From Taeniopygia guttata (lineage: Eukaryota > Chordata > Aves > Passeriformes > Estrildidae), in NCBI RefSeq assembly GCF_048771995.1, contig NC_133064.1:27941001-28005000 (forward strand): a stretch of DNA of 64,000 bases. Direction: 5' to 3'. Both the position numbers and the translations under genes were made by a program. Under the pieces are notes generated by a model that did not search any database, had not been told where the DNA came from, and was given only the letters and a program-made list of their open reading frames with translations. Shown piece after piece: positions 59,344 through 64,000 of the stretch; position 1 is the stretch's first letter, and each line of letters starts with the position of its first letter.

Positions 59344-61545
59344 GGAAGGGACTGAGGCCAAGGCAGATTGACCTCCGGTCTTAGTTTTAAAATTTGCTGT
59401 TTAATCAAGTGGTTCATTTTCTCCACTTGTCCATTTGAGTTGGGATAATATGGGGTATGTAATTGTCAATCTACACCCAGAGTATTGCTAACTTGCTGTA
59501 CCACCTTTGAGATAAAGTGGGATCCTCTATCTGAGGGAATAACATCTGGAACCCCAAATTGTGGTATTATTTCTTTAACTAATAACTTGACCACCTCTCG
59601 AGCCTTAGCAGTTCTGGCAGGAAAAGCCTCAGGCCATCCTGAAAAGGTATCAGTTTTAATACCAGTAAATAACGAAACCCCACTTTTCTTGGGAGTTCTG
59701 AAAAATCAATTTTCCATTGTTGGCCAGGTTCATTCCCTCTCCCAATCTGACCCATTTCTGGTTTTGGAGTGTTTTTGGGATTAGTCTGGAGACACAGATC
59801 ACACTGTCAGGTTATCTGTCTTATTGCAGTATATAAATTTCTAGCTACGATGTCCTGAATTAGGTGCCTATGCAGGGCCTCTGCTCCCCAATGTCTCTTC
59901 CTATGCTCTTCCCTTACTATAGACCATATTAAATGGCTAGGTATGACTACCCTCCCTTTTGGAGTGTAGGCTCATCCTTTTTCATTGTATGTCCCCTCCA
60001 AATCCATGATTAACTTTAGATCCTCTTTGTTATAATTTGACTTACCCTCAAGGTAAATTTTTCTGTCCAGAATCAAAGCTCCTTCCATTTTTACCTCTCT
60101 TCTTGCTGCTTATTTTGCCTCTCTGTCTGCTAGCTAGTTTCCTTTTACTAATTCCAAGTTCACCTTTTGATGTGCTCTGAGATGCATTATTGCTATTTTC
60201 TTTGGGACCTGTACTGCCTCTAGTAATTTTATATTTTTTTCTGCATGCCTGATGTTTTTCCCTTGGGAGTTCAATAACCCCCTCCCCCCTCCTTCCAGAT
60301 TGCTCCATGGGCATGCACAACTCCAAAAGTGTACTTTCAATCTGTGTATATGTTCACATTCTTACCTTGGGCCAATTTCAAGGCTCGGGTCAAGGTGATT
60401 ATCTCCACCTTTTGTGCAGAGGTATTGACAGGCAATGACTCTATTACCTCATGGCAAGTGATGATGGCATATCCTGCATGCCTTTTGCCATTTAAGACAT
60501 AGCTGCTTCCATCTGTGAAACAGTTCTCTGCGTCTTCCATAGAACCTTCCTTCAGATCCGGGCAGCTTGAGTACATTGCCTCAATGGTTTCCAAGCAGTT
60601 GTGGTGTACTAGTTCACCTGTGTTCCCACTGAGGAAAGAAGCTGGATTGACAATGTTAGTGACCACAATGTCCACATCATTCTGTTCTATCATTATGGCT
60701 TGGTACTTCAGGAATCTCCATGGAGAAAGCCAGTGACTGCCCTTCACCTCCAATACTGCTGACACTGTATGGAAAACTAACAGTCATTTTCTGTCCCAAG
60801 GTGAATTTTTGTGCTTCCTGGATGTTGAGCACCAGCTACCACACATAAGCACCCTGGTCATCCTTTTGCGGTTGCACCCAATTGCTCAGAAATGTAGGCA
60901 ACCACCCTGTGGTATGGGCTCAGGTCTTGTGCCAATATTCCTAGGGCGATTCCCTGTTTCTCATGGGAGAACAAAAAAAAAGGTTTACTAACATCAGGGA
61001 GCTCCAGAGCTGGAGCTGATGTCAGGACCTTTTTCAATTGTTCAAAGGCCCGTGTGGCTTGTTTATCCCATTGAAGATGCTTCTGCTCAGTGTTGATTAG
61101 TGCATACAGGGGCTTTACAAGCAGTCCATAATTATAGATCCAGAGGCGACACCACCTGGTCATCCCGAGAAAAGTTCTCAGTTCCTTTACAGTCTGTGGC
61201 CTTGGTGTTTGGCATATAGCCTCCTTCTGGGCTTGTCCCAAGGTCCATTGCCCAGCACTAATCTCATAGCCCAGGTAAATTACTTCCTGCCATATTACCT
61301 GGGCTTTCTTCTTGAACACTCTGTACCCTTGGTGCCCTAAAAAAGTGTGAGACTCACCATCCAGGCCATGCAAATGTCTTTTGTCTCAGTGGCAACCAAG
61401 ATGTAATCTACGTACTGTAGCAATCTTCCTTTGCTGAGTGGGGTTTCCCAAGACTCGAGATCCTTGGCAAGTTGGTTGCTGAATATGGTGGGGGAATTTT
61501 TGAATCCTTGAGGCAGCGCAGTCCAGGTGAGTTGAGTTTTAAGAT
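59344..61545 (-). pseudogene. ERV delta pol: RT, RNase H and integrase
   Basis: On the minus strand, from 61545 downward: FAFEWENLK and LTWTALPQGFKNSPTIFSNQ, then the polymerase site QYVDYILVA (second Asp replaced by Tyr). The frame 60858-61373 follows with YLGYEISAGQWTL and VKELRTFLGMTRW, and 60337-60765 gives RNase H with CFTDGSSYVLNGKRHAGYAI. Integrase follows, with SDRGSHFISKVVQQVSNTLG and SNGQVEKMNHLIK (catalytic Glu kept). A stop between the last two blocks and several frameshifts kill it. The type is gammaretroviral and close to alpha. Confidence 0.88.
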
Positions 61546-62177
61546 TTTCCCATTCAAAGGCAAAGCTTGAAGGGCCAGCTGCTGTGACAATTGATGTATT
61601 TCAGTGGGATAGGTAGGTTGCACTTTGTTCGTTGCATATTGTCTATGCCCAGTCAGCATATCTGGCTGGACTCCATGGAAAGGATCTCCAACAACTGTAT
61701 GTCTGTTGGCCTCATCAACTTCCAAACGTCTCCATTCCCTTTCAAACATGAGGAACTGCGAGGGTGTCAACAGCAGAGGCAATATTAGACGAATCAGCGG
61801 GACAAAGCACATCTGCTGTAAATATATACTGAATGATGTTCCTGGCTGCTTCTGATCTGATCCCAGAAGTGGTGACTGCCTGCTTAGCTGATTGTAGAAT
61901 CTTCCACTCATGGGGCTGCCACATGGCATTCCCGTTAGACACCATCACAGGACAAGCCAGGGAGCTGACAGCCTTCCAGTCACCATCTAATATAGCATCC
62001 TTCACCACTGAAGCCCATCGTGACTGCAATGGATTTTTTAAAACAGCTGGCAATGCCAATCGCTGCTCAGTGGAAGGTTCCACTGGTTGAGCCTGACAAT
62101 TTGAAAGAGTGGCAAGCTGGGCTATTTTTTGTTGTAACATATTTGATCTTTGTATCTTGTTTTGTGATCGCTTCTTC
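61546..62177 (-). pseudogene. ERV delta gag: capsid region, joined to gamma RT
   Basis: The frame 61742-62140 (ACPVMVSNGNAMWQPHEWKI, EAARNIIQYIFTADVLCPAD) and the next frame (LLLTPSQFLMFEREWRRLEV) read a betaretrovirus-like capsid. They then run straight into the gamma-type RT near 61545. There is no second half of the capsid, nucleocapsid or protease between them. Confidence 0.8.
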
Positions 62178-62181
62178 CTGC

Positions 62182-62875
62182 TGAAATAAAAGATTTTCCA
62201 GAGATCACTTGAACTAACAAAATGAATGTATCAAAAATGAATGTATCAAAAATGAATGTATAAAAAAATTAATGTATCAAAAATGAATGTATCAAAAATG
62301 AATGTATCATGTTTGTAGAATCATGTGTTGAATTTTAAGAAACCTCTGCACAAAAAGGCATAGGAAAGAAAAACAAAGATCTCTAAAGCTTCTTGCAAAA
62401 AGACAAATACCGGAAAGGACCAGGAATGCCAAGACTTCAGACAAGGAAGCCCTCTGTCTCCAACATGTCAAGGATGATGAACTTATCCAGATAGGAGAGC
62501 AAAGGACCAAAAGCGCAAGCGCAGAGGAGAAGAGTTTAAAAGTTCAATGCAGAGGAAGATGATGATCTGAAGCTCAACGACCACCAGAGACCCCCATAAA
62601 AGCCCCCACAAAAAACTACGCATGCCCAGAAGGGCGTGGACCTATTTAGCATGAGAAGCGAAGACAGGCGGGGCCAGGGGTTGAATATGCATAGAAAAGT
62701 TGTGTAATGTATTGCATATGGAACACCTTTGTGAATAAAGTTGGGGGGCAAACTTCAGCTCGGGGCACAAGATTTCGGAGAGTTATCTCACTTGTGCCGG
62801 GCGCCGACAATACATACCCACTTCATAACTACCTCGAGTTGTGGAGTCTATTTATTTATTCCGCATATCGCTTCA
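62182..62875 (+). mobile_element. solo LTR J, inserted in delta gag
   Basis: 694 bp, TGAAATAAAAG...ATCGCTTCA, with a 4-bp TSD ctgc (62178-62181 and 62876-62879), the ERV1-class length. Joining the flanks restores the gag frame (VNC-S-RKKRSQNK), which supports the boundaries. It has AATAAAG near 62735 and an internal minisatellite. Confidence 0.88.
62217..62310 (+). repeat. 15-bp minisatellite aaaaatgaatgtatc in LTR J
   Basis: Six to seven tandem units with small variants (one attaatgtatc unit), in the 5' part of LTR J. Confidence 0.93.
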
Positions 62876-63879
62876 CTGCTACAATTGACGGCAGAGGGGT
62901 CTGACCCTGAGTCATCGGAATCGGAGCTTGGAGGAAGTGGGCAGCGCAGCGCCACCGTGGTGGGGTGGTGGCTGCCTGGGGCGGGGGTCTGCGCTGCTGT
63001 TGTCTGTGTAACTGTCTCTGCAATCCCGCTAGCAGGGCTGTGCCCGGCCCCCCCGAGCCATGCCGGGCTGTTTGCCGCCGCGAGGTACCGCCGGGCTGCG
63101 CTTCTGCGCCTGCGCGTCGCTGCCACTGCTGCCGCCGCCGCCGCGTCTGCAGGGAGATGAGGGGCCAGCGCCGCCGCGCTCCCGTCTCTGCCCTGATCTC
63201 CGCCTTTGTGTTCTGCCTCCTGACTGAGCCCCATTTCGTCACCAACCCTGCCTGCCTCCTCAGGTTTCACCCCGCCTCCGGAGGGACCCGGCAGGGCCAC
63301 TTCCTGGTTTGCCTCACTTCGCGGAACCGCCGAGCTGTTAACATCCGCTGTCTGCGGGCGCACTTCCGCCTCTGCCGCTCCCGCGCATCCGCTCGGTCCC
63401 GCACCGTCCGGCCCCGAGCTCGCCTCTATACGAGCGACAAAATCCTTTACAGATGGACTGACTGGAGCCTGCTGCCCTCGCACTGGCTGCCTGCCACAAA
63501 CACCAAAAAAATTTTTAACCCGAGATGGCTTTGGGACTTCTGTCTGTTCTGATGTGGCTCGCTCAAACGCCTGAATTGCAGCCTCTGCGGCTCCTTTCTC
63601 CGCGGCCATGCTTTGCAGGGTATGTAAAACCTTTTTCCAAATGCTTCCGAACTCCAGTACTATTTTCTTGTCTTTTCCGCCCTCTATCACTATGTCCCAA
63701 AGCAACTGCCCCAGTTCTTGCCATTCAGCTTCACTAAAAATCAGCGAAGGCTTTTGCAACTTGCCTTTTTTCCTTGCCCACAGAACCAACTGTTCTAAAT
63801 CGGCTTCTTTAACTTTTTCAGCTCTCTCTAAGAGAATATGCAAGAGAAGCCGCACGGAAGCCTGCAGATCCCCATCCAT
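62876..63879 (-). pseudogene. ERV delta gag: matrix and linker
   Basis: The 343-codon minus-strand frame 62848-63879 starts MDGDLQASVRLLLHILLERA. It has the matrix-like segment shared with K3 (ADLEQLVLWARKKGKLQKPS), continues with SIWKKVLHTLQSMAAEKG, then a proline/serine/alanine-rich linker with poly-alanine. It is open up to LTR J, where the true gag frame continues on the far side at 62177. The last few residues of the frame are read from LTR J. The start ATG is preceded by the same ggtgaaagttcaccatgg context as K3. Confidence 0.88.
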
Positions 63880-64000
63880 GGTGAACTTTCACCCTTTCTC
63901 TCCGCGGCTTACCTCCAACCTCCGCGGGGCACTCCGTTCGCTTTTACTCGGCGAGGCAGCACCTCCGTTCCAGCTCCCCGGCCCCGGCTCCGTCCACACC
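63880..64000 (-). other. ERV delta leader with splice donor
   Basis: On the minus strand this reads ...ttggag|gtaagccgcgga before the gag start, matching the K3 leader at about 55530-55576. The 5' LTR of delta would lie beyond the window. Confidence 0.75.

Noticed and set aside
62217..62310. short regular repeats reminiscent of a CRISPR array
   Set aside because: Units are contiguous with no spacers, inside an LTR in a vertebrate genome; it is a minisatellite.

Overview
The window reads as bird nuclear DNA, most likely songbird-type, and I favour the female-specific W chromosome. The first 14 kb hold the 3' half of a single host gene, HNRNPK, on the + strand, with canonical or near-canonical splice sites, an open frame throughout, and the microRNA miR-7 hairpin in its last intron. 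An antisense CR1 LINE, the characteristic avian retrotransposon, sits in one HNRNPK intron. HNRNPK is known as a Z/W gametolog pair in birds, and avian W chromosomes are known to be crowded with endogenous retroviruses (ERVs). The W assignment is inference: the sequence alone does not exclude a repeat-rich Z or autosomal location.

From about 16.25 kb to the end I find no further host gene. Almost everything can be read as nested ERVs and solo LTRs, many with target-site duplications (TSDs) visible in the sequence. The working model has four internal bodies. Beta is a gamma-type ERV on the minus strand, seen at 16.3-21.1 kb and again at 47.3-47.9 kb. Alpha is a gamma-type ERV on the plus strand, 21.8-47.3 kb, broken by a chain of later insertions. 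K1 (25922-34354, minus) and K2 (37604-46626, plus) are two copies of one betaretrovirus-like (ERVK) family lying inverted inside alpha. Delta (about 52.67 kb to beyond the window end, minus) is a chimera with a beta-type gag and a gamma-type pol. K3 (54750-59343, plus) is a young ERVK provirus inside delta's integrase gene.

Solo LTRs are nested inside these: A1 in B1, C1 in beta, E1, F2, K1 and K2 in alpha, C2 and F1 in K1, D1 in the 5' LTR of K2, D2 in delta env, J in delta gag. The TSD lengths (4, 5 or 6 bp) fit the usual ERV1, ERVL and ERVK classes. The insertion order can therefore be read as a relative chronology.

The observations I would check first are these. (1) An inversion of 21824-23584 between two inverted LTRs, proved by swapped TSDs. 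(2) A tRNA-Gly-like gene inside that same LTR family, flanked by a 10-bp direct repeat. (3) A conserved noncoding block shared by two otherwise diverged ERVK families, in which an AT-rich spacer replaces pol. (4) The beta-gag/gamma-pol junction in delta. (5) The arrangement of HNRNPK itself: an alternative exon, tandem 3' acceptors, a GC splice donor, and a miR-7 hairpin with a short loop. No retroviral reading frame looks complete.
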